Assembly: GCF_012328925.1 (NCBI RefSeq)
Contig: NZ_JAAXLS010000001.1
Span: 1 to 64,000 of the forward strand
DNA: 64,000 bases
Source of the DNA: Amycolatopsis acididurans
GTDB lineage: Bacteria; Actinomycetota; Actinomycetes; Mycobacteriales; Pseudonocardiaceae
Reading direction: 5' to 3'
Of the stretch, positions 8,589-16,568 are shown piece by piece (position 1 is the first letter of the stretch; each line of letters opens with the position of its first letter). Under the pieces are notes generated by a model. That model had not been told where the DNA came from. It searched no databases and saw only the letters and a program-made list of their open reading frames with translations. The position numbers were made by a program, and so were the translations under genes.

Positions 8589-9781
8589 GCGTTCCGCGCA
8601 AGGACGGCAAGCTGCTGCTGACTTTCGCGTGGGCGCTGACCCTGACCCGCACCGAATTCGACAATCTGACCGTGGCGGGCGACGAGACCGGACTGCTCGT
8701 CCCGCCGCCCGGTGAGTTCACCAGTGCCGAAAAGTTCTTCGGGCTCACCGGCATCCGGCGCACCGCCATCGTCGAAGACCTGTTCGAGATCGTGGCCGGC
8801 GGGCGCGTCCTGCCGACCCGGGTGGTGCTCGGCTGGCACGAACGGTACGAGGCGCTCACCGTGCTCGTCTCCGTCCGGATCGCCGAAACCGTCGTCACCG
8901 CCGACGAAATCGACCTGACCATCGCGGTGCTCCAGAGCTTTCAGGGACGTCCGGGCGGCAACGGTGACGGCGAGGTGCACGGCCGGTTCCGCGGCGAGCG
9001 GTACGCCTCCGCGCGTGACGCGCTGAGCGCCGCGATGACGGCCGTCAACCACGGGCCCCAGATCGAGCTGGTGCGATACGGCTGGTGCGCCGAACTGCGC
9101 GCCCACCACGGCGGTCCGGCCGCCGCGACGGCACGCGGCCTCGCGAAACCGTTGTACGGACTGGCCGAGGCCGACGAGGGCTGGCGGTTCGTGAACGAGG
9201 AGTGGGCCGCCACGAGGCTCGGGCAGCACTGGGGTTCGCGGGACTTCTTCGCCATCTACGCCACCGACAACGGCGCCCTGTGCATCAACAACAAGGGCGG
9301 CGACTATGTCGAGCACCAGCGTGCCTACACACAACGTCATCGCGGGCGCGTGGAGCCGTTCTTCGAACTGGACTCCGCGACCGCCGGACTGGACCACGGC
9401 GTGCTGTTCTTCGTCGAACGCGTCCTCATGCAACTCGCGCGAGCCGACCAGTGGCTGCGGCAGGCACGGCAGGTGATGCCCGGCAAACCGCGCCGCGTGC
9501 TGATCACCAGCGGGCAGTCGCTGCGCCGGTCGCTCAACGACGTGGTGCGGCTGCTGGATCTGCTGGTACCGCCCGAAATCGGGGCGCTGGAACGCAAACT
9601 CGAATCGTCGATGGGGCTGGAGCGGCTGATCAACCGGCTGGACCGGCAGGCCGAGGCGATCGACGAGGAGAGCAGGCACGTCTACCAGGTGCGGATGAAC
9701 TTCCTCATCGCGATCCTGACGTTCGTGACCATCCTGCTCGCCGTGCTGCAGGTCGTGGTGCCGCTCGTTACCGGGAAATGA
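8585..9781 (+). CDS. Tail-anchored protein of unknown function
   Basis: This 398-residue protein has a large soluble part and one hydrophobic helix at the extreme C-terminus (about residues 370-395, MNFLIAILTFVTILLAVLQ), so it is probably tail-anchored with the soluble part in the cytoplasm. The region before the helix (about 310-370) is rich in charged heptad-like helices (LERLINRLDRQAEAIDEES), resembling the stalk and first transmembrane helix of CorA-like channels. However, no second helix or GMN motif is present. GTG at 8585 overlaps the methyltransferase stop. I do not recognise the N-terminal 300 residues. Confidence 0.7.
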   Translation: MSVPRKDGKLLLTFAWALTLTRTEFDNLTVAGDETGLLVPPPGEFTSAEKFFGLTGIRRTAIVEDLFEIVAGGRVLPTRVVLGWHERYEALTVLVSVRIAETVVTADEIDLTIAVLQSFQGRPGGNGDGEVHGRFRGERYASARDALSAAMTAVNHGPQIELVRYGWCAELRAHHGGPAAATARGLAKPLYGLAEADEGWRFVNEEWAATRLGQHWGSRDFFAIYATDNGALCINNKGGDYVEHQRAYTQRHRGRVEPFFELDSATAGLDHGVLFFVERVLMQLARADQWLRQARQVMPGKPRRVLITSGQSLRRSLNDVVRLLDLLVPPEIGALERKLESSMGLERLINRLDRQAEAIDEESRHVYQVRMNFLIAILTFVTILLAVLQVVVPLVTGK

Positions 9782-9788
9782 GCATGCT

Positions 9789-9807
9789 CTGTCTCAAAGT
9801 GAGACAG
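9789..9807. promoter_or_regulatory. Palindrome CTGTCTCA-AAG-TGAGACAG
   Basis: A perfect eight-base inverted repeat with a three-base spacer starts eight bases after the stop of the tail-anchored gene. It shares the GTCTCA/TGAGAC half-sites with the operator at 3416-3430. No intact gene begins just downstream, so it may be an operator whose gene has decayed, or a weak hairpin. Confidence 0.5.
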
Positions 9808-9884
9808 GCTACCGATTCCCGGCCAGCGCCGTGCTGTTCAGCGTCGTTCCCGGAAAGTGCCGATGCCCTCACACGGGACGCGGT

Positions 9885-10089
9885 GGGTGGGAAAGCGGGC
9901 GGGCCCGGCACGACGCCGGCGTCCACTGTGGCCGGTCTGGTGCGGGGCAGGCTCATCTTGTGGGTGGCCATACAGCTGGACTCCGGCTCGTCCGCGGTGC
10001 TGGTGCTGTATGTCGCGGTCGGTGCTTTCGGCATATGTGTCCAGGCGTCGTGGGCGCCGCTGTCGTTCACCGCCGAACGAACCGCCTAG
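9885..10089 (+). pseudogene. Possible membrane-protein remnant
   Basis: The roughly 300 bp between the tail-anchored gene and the convergent MFS gene hold no convincing intact gene. One frame read to the stop at 10087-10089 gives two hydrophobic stretches (RLILWVAIQLDSGSSAVLVL and YVAVGAFGICVQASWAPL). These look like the end of a multi-pass transporter. No start codon with a ribosome binding site is evident, and the 5' part cannot be recognised. It ends four bases into the MFS stop region. It could be chance hydrophobicity. Confidence 0.3.
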
Positions 10090-11531
10090 CGGGCAACGGT
10101 CGTAGCCTTCTCCGGCACCGCGGGGGTGCGCATCGCACGCCCGCGGCGGCCGGGGATGAACGCGGTGACCGCCGCCGCGGCCACGCACGCCGCGCAGCCG
10201 ATCACGAACGCGGTACGGAAACCCGCGAGGCTGGGCACCGAAACCGCCCCGAACGACGTCGTCATGTGCGCGAGCACCGTGCCGACCACGGCGCTGGAGG
10301 ACGACGTGCCGATCGAGCGCATCAGCGCGTTCAGCCCGTTGGCCGCGGCGGTTTCGGTGTCGGGCACCGCGTCGATGATCAGCGCGGGCAGTGACGCGTA
10401 CGCCAGGCCCACACCGGCGCCGGCGATCGCGGAGAACACCGCGAGCTGCCACGGCGCCTCCAGCAGCATCAGCCCGGCCGCGTAGCCGGCGCCGAGCACC
10501 AGCACACCGGACAGCAGCGACGTCTTCGGTCCGCGCCGCGCGATGATCCGGGCGCCGACCGGCGACACGAGCATCATCAACAGCCCGCTCGGCGCGACGC
10601 ACAGCCCGGCCATCAGCATCGACTGGCCCAGCCCGTACCCCGTCGTGCTGCTGAGTTGCAACAACTGCGGCGGCACGAGCTGTGTGGCGTACAACGCGAA
10701 CCCGACCAGGATCGAGGCGACGTTGGTGAGCAGCACCTGCGGCCGCGCCGTCGTACGCAGATCCACCAGCGGCTCGGCGATGCGCAGCTCGAACCAGCCC
10801 CACACCAGCAGCACGCCGGCGGCGGCGCCGAAGAACCCCAGTGTGCGGCCGCCGCCCCAGCCCCAGTCGCCGCCCTTGGAAATCCCGAGCAGCAGGCAGA
10901 CCAGCCCCGCCGACAGCCCGATGGTGCCGGGAATGTCGAAGCGGCCCGGGGCCCGCACCGGCGACTCGGGCACCACGAGCAGCACCAGCAGCAGGCTCAG
11001 CCCGCCGAGCGCGGCCGCGCCGAAGAACAGCATGTGCCAGTCGAAGTGCTCCGCGACCAGCGCCGCGGCGGGCAGCGCGAGCGCGCCGCCGACGCCGAGC
11101 GAGGAACTCATCAGGCCCACCGCGGCGCCGAGGCGCTCCGGCGGCAGTTCGTCGCGCATGATGCTGATCCCCAGCGGGATGGCGCCGATCGCGAACCCCT
11201 GCAGACCGCGGCCGGCCATCATCGGCAGCAGCGCGGAGGAGAGCCCGCACACGACCGAGCCCACGATCATCAGGGACAGCGACAGCAGCAGCATCCGCCG
11301 CTTGCCGCACATGTCGCCGAGCCTGCCCAGCACCGGGGTGCCGACGGCGGCCGTGAGCAGGGTGATCGTGATGGCCCACGTGGCGTCCGAGCGGTTGGTG
11401 CGCAGCAGGGACGGCAGATCGGCCAGCAGCGGAACCATGAGCGTCTGCATCACCGCGACGACCACGCCCGCGAACGCGAGCACCGTGGTCAGCAGGCCGG
11501 TGCCGTGAGCTTTGGTACGGAACGCGCGCAC
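10086..11531 (-). CDS. MFS drug exporter (DHA2/EmrB-like)
   Basis: This 481-residue inner-membrane protein has about 14 hydrophobic segments typical of DHA2 proton-driven multidrug exporters. The MFS loop motif appears as GRLGDMCGKRRML (about residues 67-79). GTG at 11531 is selected because GGAAGGAG lies five bases upstream. A longer reading from GTG 11549 would put that ribosome binding site inside the gene. A small palindrome (TTGTC-T-GACAA) lies just upstream and may bind a repressor. The substrate cannot be read from the sequence. Confidence 0.85.
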   Translation of the reverse strand: MRAFRTKAHGTGLLTTVLAFAGVVVAVMQTLMVPLLADLPSLLRTNRSDATWAITITLLTAAVGTPVLGRLGDMCGKRRMLLLSLSLMIVGSVVCGLSSALLPMMAGRGLQGFAIGAIPLGISIMRDELPPERLGAAVGLMSSSLGVGGALALPAAALVAEHFDWHMLFFGAAALGGLSLLLVLLVVPESPVRAPGRFDIPGTIGLSAGLVCLLLGISKGGDWGWGGGRTLGFFGAAAGVLLVWGWFELRIAEPLVDLRTTARPQVLLTNVASILVGFALYATQLVPPQLLQLSSTTGYGLGQSMLMAGLCVAPSGLLMMLVSPVGARIIARRGPKTSLLSGVLVLGAGYAAGLMLLEAPWQLAVFSAIAGAGVGLAYASLPALIIDAVPDTETAAANGLNALMRSIGTSSSSAVVGTVLAHMTTSFGAVSVPSLAGFRTAFVIGCAACVAAAAVTAFIPGRRGRAMRTPAVPEKATTVAR

Positions 11532-11557
11532 CAAAACTCCTTCCGCCACCTAACTAC

Positions 11558-11568
11558 TTGTCTGACAA
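11558..11568. promoter_or_regulatory. Palindrome TTGTC-T-GACAA upstream of MFS gene
   Basis: An 11-base perfect palindrome lies 27 bp upstream of the chosen MFS start, where a TetR- or MarR-type repressor would act. No matching regulator gene is adjacent. Confidence 0.4.
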
Positions 11569-11633
11569 AGGTAACGGCGGGAAGGACGTAATTCCAGGAA
11601 CGTGACGAAAACCCTTGCCGGGAACAGGGCGGG

Positions 11634-12269
11634 CTAAAGCGCTCCGCTGAGCTTCCCGGCCAGCTCCCGTGCCTGCTCGTGAGCCGCGGCGAGGCTGTCG
11701 CGCGCCTTGCCTGCGAGCGGCGCCAGCGGCGGGAGACGTTCGGCCAGTGTCAGGTCGGCGACGAGGGCCGTGACGTCCATGCCCATCGAGACGCCGAGGA
11801 TCTGCACGATAGGCGGCAGCGTGTGGTCCTTGCCCTCGTCCGGCGTGCCCGGCCCGTACTCCAGGCCGCGGCTGGAGAGCACGACCACCGGTTTCCCGGC
11901 CAGCGGCTGGTCCTGCGTGTCGAACGGGACCGTCGTGCCGAGCACGTGCACGTAGTCCAGCCAGGCCTTCAGGGTCGAGGGGATCGACCAGTTGTACATC
12001 GGTGCGCCGATCACGACCGCGTCGACGGCCAGCAGTTCCGCGACGAGCTGCTCCTGCAGCCGCTCCGCCGCCGCGCCCGGCTTCTCGTCCCCGGTGCGCA
12101 GCCGTGGCGCGTAGTGCAGTGCCGCGTCGGGCAGGTGCGGCAGCGGGGAGGCGTGCAGGTCGCGCTCGACGACCTCACCACGCCAGGCCTCGGTGAACAC
12201 CCCGGTCAACTCCCGCGAGACGGACTTGCGGCCAGCGGCGGACGAGTCGAGACGCAGCAACGTCGGCAC
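11634..12269 (-). CDS. azoR: FMN-dependent NADH-azoreductase
   Basis: This 211-residue flavodoxin-like quinone/azo reductase uses NAD(P)H and FMN to reduce quinones and azo compounds in the cytosol. The N-terminal phosphate-binding region reads [17 protein letters not shown], and the flavin-binding signature [19 protein letters not shown] sits at about 90-108. GTG 12269 is preceded by AAGGAG at a spacing of seven bases. It is a single gene, separated by a hairpin from the type VII secretion operon upstream. Confidence 0.88.
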   Translation of the reverse strand: MPTLLRLDSSAAGRKSVSRELTGVFTEAWRGEVVERDLHASPLPHLPDAALHYAPRLRTGDEKPGAAAERLQEQLVAELLAVDAVVIGAPMYNWSIPSTLKAWLDYVHVLGTTVPFDTQDQPLAGKPVVVLSSRGLEYGPGTPDEGKDHTLPPIVQILGVSMGMDVTALVADLTLAERLPPLAPLAGKARDSLAAAHEQARELAGKLSGAL

Positions 12270-12292
12270 GGAACGGCTCCTTTTCGTGGACG

Positions 12293-12322
12293 AACCCCGG
12301 CCCGTGATCATAGGCCGGGGTT
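12293..12322. terminator. Hairpin terminator after T7SS operon
   Basis: Perfect ten-base arms (AACCCCGGCC and GGCCGGGGTT) with a ten-base loop lie just past the stop of the YbaB-like gene and before azoR. A role as terminator of the secretion-associated operon is likely. Confidence 0.7.
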
Positions 12323-12338
12323 GCGTCTCAACGCGGGG

Positions 12339-12842
12339 TCACCACGGGTTGTTGTCCTCGTCCTCGCTGTCTTCGGCCCGGTTGTCGGCGCCGCGGGTGT
12401 CCTCGGCGGGCGGTGGCTCTTCGTCCACGGTCTCGGTGTCGTCCTCGTCCAGCGCCGGGAACCGGCTGCGCAGGTTGTCCACCATGAGCGAGCGCGTTTC
12501 GGGGTCCTGGTCGCCGATCTCCTCCGCCATCACGTCGGAGACCTCATCGGCGATCCCGGACTGCGCACGCCGCATCGTGGCCAGGATCTGCGCGGACAGC
12601 TCCTCCAGCGGCATCGAGCGGGCCCGGCCGGAGAGGGCCAGATCAGTGACCGAACCGTCGGCTCGCACTGTAACGCGTACCGAGCCGTCGGTGTTGGTGG
12701 AGCTGAGCCGGATCGACTCGGTGCGTTCCTGCGCCGCGCGGTAACGCTCGGCCTTCTCGGCGAGACCGTCCGCCCAGGCCTGCACGCTCGCCGCGGCCTG
12801 GTCCGGATCCCGCATCAGACCGCCGAGCCCGGGGGTGCTCAC
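12339..12842 (-). CDS. YbaB/EbfC-family DNA-binding protein
   Basis: This 167-residue protein has a YbaB/EbfC-like core (about residues 10-110), with SVRVTVRADGSVTDLALSGRA as its beta-strand hallmark. A very acidic, disordered tail follows (about 120-167, ending EDSEDEDNNPW). YbaB-like proteins of this kind are often encoded with ESX substrates in actinomycetes. GTG 12842 overlaps the stop of the EspC-like gene (GTGA). The acidic tail is longer than in free-standing YbaB proteins. Its role in secretion is unproven. Confidence 0.8.
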   Translation of the reverse strand: MSTPGLGGLMRDPDQAAASVQAWADGLAEKAERYRAAQERTESIRLSSTNTDGSVRVTVRADGSVTDLALSGRARSMPLEELSAQILATMRRAQSGIADEVSDVMAEEIGDQDPETRSLMVDNLRSRFPALDEDDTETVDEEPPPAEDTRGADNRAEDSEDEDNNPW

Positions 12843-13165
12843 GGAGCCACCACCGTGCCCTCCCGCAGCTGCGCCTGGAACGGCTGGGCGTTGGTCTGGT
12901 CCTGATCGTCGTAGCTGGTGGCCGCCGTGCGCACGTTGTCCGCGATCGTGCTCACGCCTTCGACGGCCGCGTTGAGCGTGTCGGTCGCGTCGTCCTGCGT
13001 CGTCGCGTTGACGATCGGCGGCAGGAATCCGCACAGCAGGCCGTAGGCCTCGTCGTCCAGCGTGACGGTTTTCGCGGCGTCGACAGCGGTGTGCAGCCGG
13101 TCGACGAGCCCGTCGAGATGGCTCCCGTGCGCCCGGAGCTCGTCCGGTACGACCTCGAATGACAT
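12839..13165 (-). CDS. EspC-like type VII secretion target protein
   Basis: This 108-residue helical protein is of the ESX-1 EspC/DUF2580 type (MSFEVVPDELRAHGSHLDGLVDRL at the start). It is predicted to be two amphipathic helices without a signal peptide, as expected of small type VII secretion clients. The ATG is 10 bp after the PPE-like gene's stop, and its own stop overlaps the YbaB-like start. The C-terminal YDDQD motif resembles the YxxxD/E export signal (ATSYDDQD) but is not an exact match. Confidence 0.75.
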   Translation of the reverse strand: MSFEVVPDELRAHGSHLDGLVDRLHTAVDAAKTVTLDDEAYGLLCGFLPPIVNATTQDDATDTLNAAVEGVSTIADNVRTAATSYDDQDQTNAQPFQAQLREGTVVAP

Positions 13166-13175
13166 GCGGTGCCTC

Positions 13176-15002
13176 TTACTTCTTCTTCGGCTTCTTGGTG
13201 TTCTTCCAGTCCCCGATGACGGGCGGGGCGATCACCTGGTCGCCCTCGAACAGCTCGGGATCGCCCTCGAGGTAGTCGGCGACGCGGTGCTCCTTGTCCT
13301 CGCCGCCGCCCTGCTTACCGCCGTGCGCCATCGGCGCGCCACCGGCCATGCCGGACCGGTTCCCGGCCCCGGCGGCCGCACCGGCCGCGCGAGCCGCCGC
13401 GGCCTCCTCGGCCGCCACCGCACCGGACGCGGCGCCCGCGGCGAGCCTGCCCGCCGAGGCGGCCGAGCCACCGGCGCCCCCGCCGCCCTTGAGCCCGGCA
13501 CCGCCGACGCCCTTGCCGCCGCCGGATTCGCCGACACCGCCGAGACCTTTGCCGGCGGTACCGGACTCGCCGATACCGCCGATGCCCTTGCCGCTGCCGA
13601 TACCGCCGAGCCCCTTGCCGGTGCCCGTGGTGCCGCCGAGCGGGGGAGCGTTGAACGTGCCGCCGTTGATTCCGGACGGCGGGTCGTAGGAGCCGGACGA
13701 GCCGCCGAGCCTGCTGGCGATGCTGTCGCCGTTGATGCCGCCCGAGTACCCGATGGTGGGGGTGCGGCCGGTGCCGAAGCCGGTGGTCGAGGACGCGATC
13801 GTGTCGTCGGGCAGCGGCACACCCTGGTACGAGCCCCCGCCGCTGCCGGAGACCCCGCTGGTGCCCGGGGAGGAGGACCCGGTGCCGAGGGGCGCTCCGC
13901 TGTACCCGGAGGTCCCGCCGGCGGACGAGCCGCCGCTGTACCCGGACGAACCGCCGCCGAAGCCGCCACTGGCCGCGGCCAGGCCACCGCCGGGGATCGA
14001 CGCGCCGCCCGGCACCGCACCGCCGTCGGGCATCGAGGCGGCGGTGACCGAGCCCGTACCGGTGGCCGAACCCGCGAACTGCCCCGCCGCCGGGGTGGCC
14101 GGGGCCTGCGGCGTCGTAGCCGTCGCGCTCTGCGCCTCGACTCGGGCCAGCATCGGCGACGCGGTGTTGCGCGCGGCCATCCCGCCGGTGGTCGCGGAGC
14201 CGGGCGCCGCGAGCTTCGGCGGCGCGGGGAAGGCGGGAGTGGTGATGGCGCCACCGATGGTCTCGTCGTACTGCTTCATGATCCGCGCGGCCTGCTGCCT
14301 CGCGGCTTCCTGCTCCTGCTGCGTCTGCTGGTACTGCTGCGCCTGCTGGGCGAACCGGACCGGATCGGTGATCGTCTGCAGCTGCGCGTTGGCCGCCTGC
14401 GCGTCGAACTGCACGGGCGGGTTGGCCGCCATCTGCTTCTGTGTCTCGTTGAGCGCCTGCGAGTGGATCTCCTGCTGACGGCCGGTCAGCTTGGCGCCCT
14501 TCGCGGTGGAGCTCAGCCACTGGCCCACCGACGCGAGGTGCTGGCGGGCCGCGTCGCCGCCGGACCCCTGCCAGTCCGAGAGGCTGTCGTCGATCGCGCT
14601 GGCGAGGTTGCGCTGGTGCTCGGTGAGCTCGTTGCCGAGCGCCACCCATTCCTCGGAGGTCACGGCCACGGACGCCGAGTCCGCGTCCTGGGTGACGGCG
14701 TCGATCATCTGCTGGTGCGAGGCGTTCTCCCACATGGTGGTGGGCGGCGTGCCGGGGTCGCGCACGTCGATCTGCTCGTCGAGCCCTTCGCGGGCCTTGG
14801 CGATCCGCTCCTCGTAGCGGTCCTGGATCTCCTTGTCGCGGGCCAGCGGCGTGACCACGTCGCCGAGCCAGCCCTTCGCGATGTCCTCGTCGACCTGCTT
14901 GGTGACCTCGGCCCGGATGTCGTCACCGGAGAGCAGGTCGTGGCCGATCGGGCCGACGTAGTAGGGCGAGTCGGGATCGGCGGTCACGTCGAAGAAGGAC
15001 AC
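13176..15002 (-). CDS. PPE-like type VII secretion protein, low-complexity C-terminus
   Basis: This 608-residue protein has an N-terminal helical PPE/WXG-like domain (about residues 1-270) with a W-x-G turn in LSDWQGSGGDAARQHL and a Gln-rich helix (QQAQQYQQTQQEQEAARQQ). The remainder is a Gly/Ser/Ala/Pro-rich tail of over 300 residues with GKGxGGxG repeats and a basic end (NTKKPKKK). No Sec signal is present. It lies between the 132-residue gene and the EspC-like gene on the same strand. This matches exported substrates of ESX-like systems in Pseudonocardiales. No secretion ATPase or EccB/C/D gene lies in the window. Confidence 0.82.
   Translation of the reverse strand: MSFFDVTADPDSPYYVGPIGHDLLSGDDIRAEVTKQVDEDIAKGWLGDVVTPLARDKEIQDRYEERIAKAREGLDEQIDVRDPGTPPTTMWENASHQQMIDAVTQDADSASVAVTSEEWVALGNELTEHQRNLASAIDDSLSDWQGSGGDAARQHLASVGQWLSSTAKGAKLTGRQQEIHSQALNETQKQMAANPPVQFDAQAANAQLQTITDPVRFAQQAQQYQQTQQEQEAARQQAARIMKQYDETIGGAITTPAFPAPPKLAAPGSATTGGMAARNTASPMLARVEAQSATATTPQAPATPAAGQFAGSATGTGSVTAASMPDGGAVPGGASIPGGGLAAASGGFGGGSSGYSGGSSAGGTSGYSGAPLGTGSSSPGTSGVSGSGGGSYQGVPLPDDTIASSTTGFGTGRTPTIGYSGGINGDSIASRLGGSSGSYDPPSGINGGTFNAPPLGGTTGTGKGLGGIGSGKGIGGIGESGTAGKGLGGVGESGGGKGVGGAGLKGGGGAGGSAASAGRLAAGAASGAVAAEEAAAARAAGAAAGAGNRSGMAGGAPMAHGGKQGGGEDKEHRVADYLEGDPELFEGDQVIAPPVIGDWKNTKKPKKK
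13496..13629 (-). repeat. GKGxGGxG peptide-coding repeats
   Basis: Within the PPE-like gene, about four imperfect copies encode glycine-rich GKG-x-GG-x-G units (GKGLGGIG, GKGIGGIG, GKGLGGVG, GKGVGGAG). They are separated by short spacers such as ESGTA. They are protein low-complexity repeats, not a CRISPR array. Confidence 0.7.
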
Positions 15003-15013
15003 TGGTCGCCTCC

Positions 15014-15412
15014 TCAGGCCTGCGTGTCGTATGTGGACAGTGTGCTGCCGGTGTTCTCGTCCTGCCGCCGGTAGTTGGCCTTGGCCTGCTTGATGGCGTC
15101 GATGTAGGTGGGCAGCTCGTCGCGTGCCGCCTGCAGCTGGGTGAGCAGGCCCCGGTCGTCGTCGGCGGTGCGCACCATCAGATCGGAGACCCAGCGCGCG
15201 CTCGGGGAGGTGCCCATCATCGGCGACTTCCGGAACTGCTCGAGCGCGGACCAGCGCGTCTCGAGGCTGTCGATGATGCCCTGCAGCGCCTGGATCATGC
15301 GGTCGCCGGTGTTCTCGTCCACCGCGAAACCGCCGCCCGAGGCGAGTTTCCTGAGCTCGACACCGCTGAGCACCCGCGCCCGCGGCGGCTGCTGTTGCTG
15401 TTCGTCGCTCAT
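15014..15412 (-). CDS. Hypothetical T7SS-associated helical protein
   Basis: This 132-residue, mostly helical protein has no signal peptide and a Gln/Pro-rich start (MSDEQQQQPPRA). The central segment (IQALQGIIDSLETRWSALEQF) and the terminal ENTGSTLSTYDTQA are consistent with a WXG100-like client, but a WXG motif is missing. It lies between the EspG-like and PPE-like genes on the same strand, so it is probably a partner or substrate of the same secretion module. The function is not recognised. Confidence 0.7.
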   Translation of the reverse strand: MSDEQQQQPPRARVLSGVELRKLASGGGFAVDENTGDRMIQALQGIIDSLETRWSALEQFRKSPMMGTSPSARWVSDLMVRTADDDRGLLTQLQAARDELPTYIDAIKQAKANYRRQDENTGSTLSTYDTQA

Positions 15413-15425
15413 GGCTACCCCCCGA

Positions 15426-16271
15426 TCAGTAGACGGTCGCGATCATGCGCTTGATGGCATCGGCGACGTCGGCGCTGCTCGTCGGAACATACCTGATGAT
15501 CATCGTGCCATCGCCCGCAGAGGTGGTCTCGACCAGATAGCGGCCGTCCTCGGTGTGCAGCCAGGTCAGCGGCTGTGCCGAGCGGCTCTCGCCGTGCCTG
15601 CCGACGCCGGTGGCGAGGAAGTAGCCGCTGCCGAGCCTCGGTGCGGCGAGGATCTCCTCCAACCGCTCGGCGTCGGAGGGCCGCCGCGGGCCACCACCGC
15701 CGCCACGCGCGCGCAGCACCCGGTTGACCTGCAGGCTGTCGAAGGCTTCGGTCTCTTCGTCGTCGAACTCACGTTCGGCCTCGCGCAGCGCGGCCATCGC
15801 CGATTTCGGCCGGTCCTCGTTGTGCTCGATGGATAGCGGGCCGCCCGCGGCGGGCGCGGTGCCCGGCAGCGTGCCGGCCAGCGCGCCGACCAGTTCCTCG
15901 TCGGGGAACAGCGAAAACCACAATTCGTCCGAACCATCGCCCTGGCCGATCGTCAGCGCCTGCGCGCCGTCGGTGGCCGCCACCATGGCGAGCTCGCCGC
16001 AACGCTCGTCGTGGCCGCCCAGGGCCAGCGACACGCGCGCCCGCCCCAGCAGTTCGAACGCGAGCACGACGAACTTGTGCAGCTCACCGGACACCGACAG
16101 GCGCCGTCGTTCCAGGTCGTCGTGAACACGGCGGGCCATGTGCGCGTAGCGGACGGGGTCGATCGTCGTATCGCTGACGCGCAACGGAAACCGGCGGATG
16201 TCGGCATTCATGGCGCGGCCGACGACGGAGGCCTCCACGCTTCCCATGGTGAAGTCGAACCGGGACACCAT
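15426..16271 (-). CDS. ESX secretion chaperone EspG family
   Basis: This 281-residue EspG-type chaperone in mycobacterial systems binds PE-PPE substrates in the cytosol and delivers them to the type VII machinery. Family features include FDFTMGSVEASVVGRAM at the start and the C-terminal LTWLHTEDGRYLVETTSAGDGTMIIRY. ATG 16271 is used; a GTG at 16286 abuts the only purine-rich stretch and is less likely. It is the first gene of the five-gene operon (EspG, hypothetical, PPE-like, EspC-like, YbaB-like), which supports the secretion assignment of the others. Confidence 0.85.
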   Translation of the reverse strand: MVSRFDFTMGSVEASVVGRAMNADIRRFPLRVSDTTIDPVRYAHMARRVHDDLERRRLSVSGELHKFVVLAFELLGRARVSLALGGHDERCGELAMVAATDGAQALTIGQGDGSDELWFSLFPDEELVGALAGTLPGTAPAAGGPLSIEHNEDRPKSAMAALREAEREFDDEETEAFDSLQVNRVLRARGGGGGPRRPSDAERLEEILAAPRLGSGYFLATGVGRHGESRSAQPLTWLHTEDGRYLVETTSAGDGTMIIRYVPTSSADVADAIKRMIATVY

Positions 16272-16568
16272 CGGTGAAAATGTCACCTTTCTAAGAGGCC
16301 ACAGCCTTGATCATCGTTAGTTTCCCCCGTGGCGGTGATGCTTGTCGAGTGGGCCCCGCCCGGGAGACCCGAATCACATCCGAAAGTAGTTCTGGTCCTC
16401 AGTGGACTGATCCGCTGGGTTACCGGTGGGCGAAGCGCGGGTGACCGGACGGGGTATCGAACTGGTCCATACCGCTTGTCCTGGGCCACGCCCGAACGGG
16501 GCGGAAAATCACTCGCGCCCGCTCCTACTGTGGAGTTCGGGTTACTTCGGCGACTGGGGGAGTGCGCG
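16272..16568. other. Intergenic region, no gene seen
   Basis: About 300 bp between the divergent EspG and MFS genes. No ORF with a ribosome binding site or recognisable product was found. It must contain the two divergent promoters, but I see no clear operator or -10/-35 pair. Confidence 0.6.

Noticed and set aside
9789..9807. Palindrome considered as a transcription terminator for the tail-anchored gene
   Set aside because: The stem has only eight pairs with an AT-rich core, is weaker than other hairpins in the window, and matches the GTCTCA operator type better.
13294..14100. Repetitive GC-rich segment that might suggest a CRISPR or satellite array
   Set aside because: The period varies and the sequence encodes a Gly/Ser/Ala-rich protein tail in a clear reading frame. 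There are no constant direct repeats with unique spacers.
13062..15074. Long plus-strand open frame of about 670 codons opposite the PPE-like gene
   Set aside because: It is antisense to a well-supported gene. Its product is Arg/Gly-rich with no domain, the usual artefact of GC-rich third positions.
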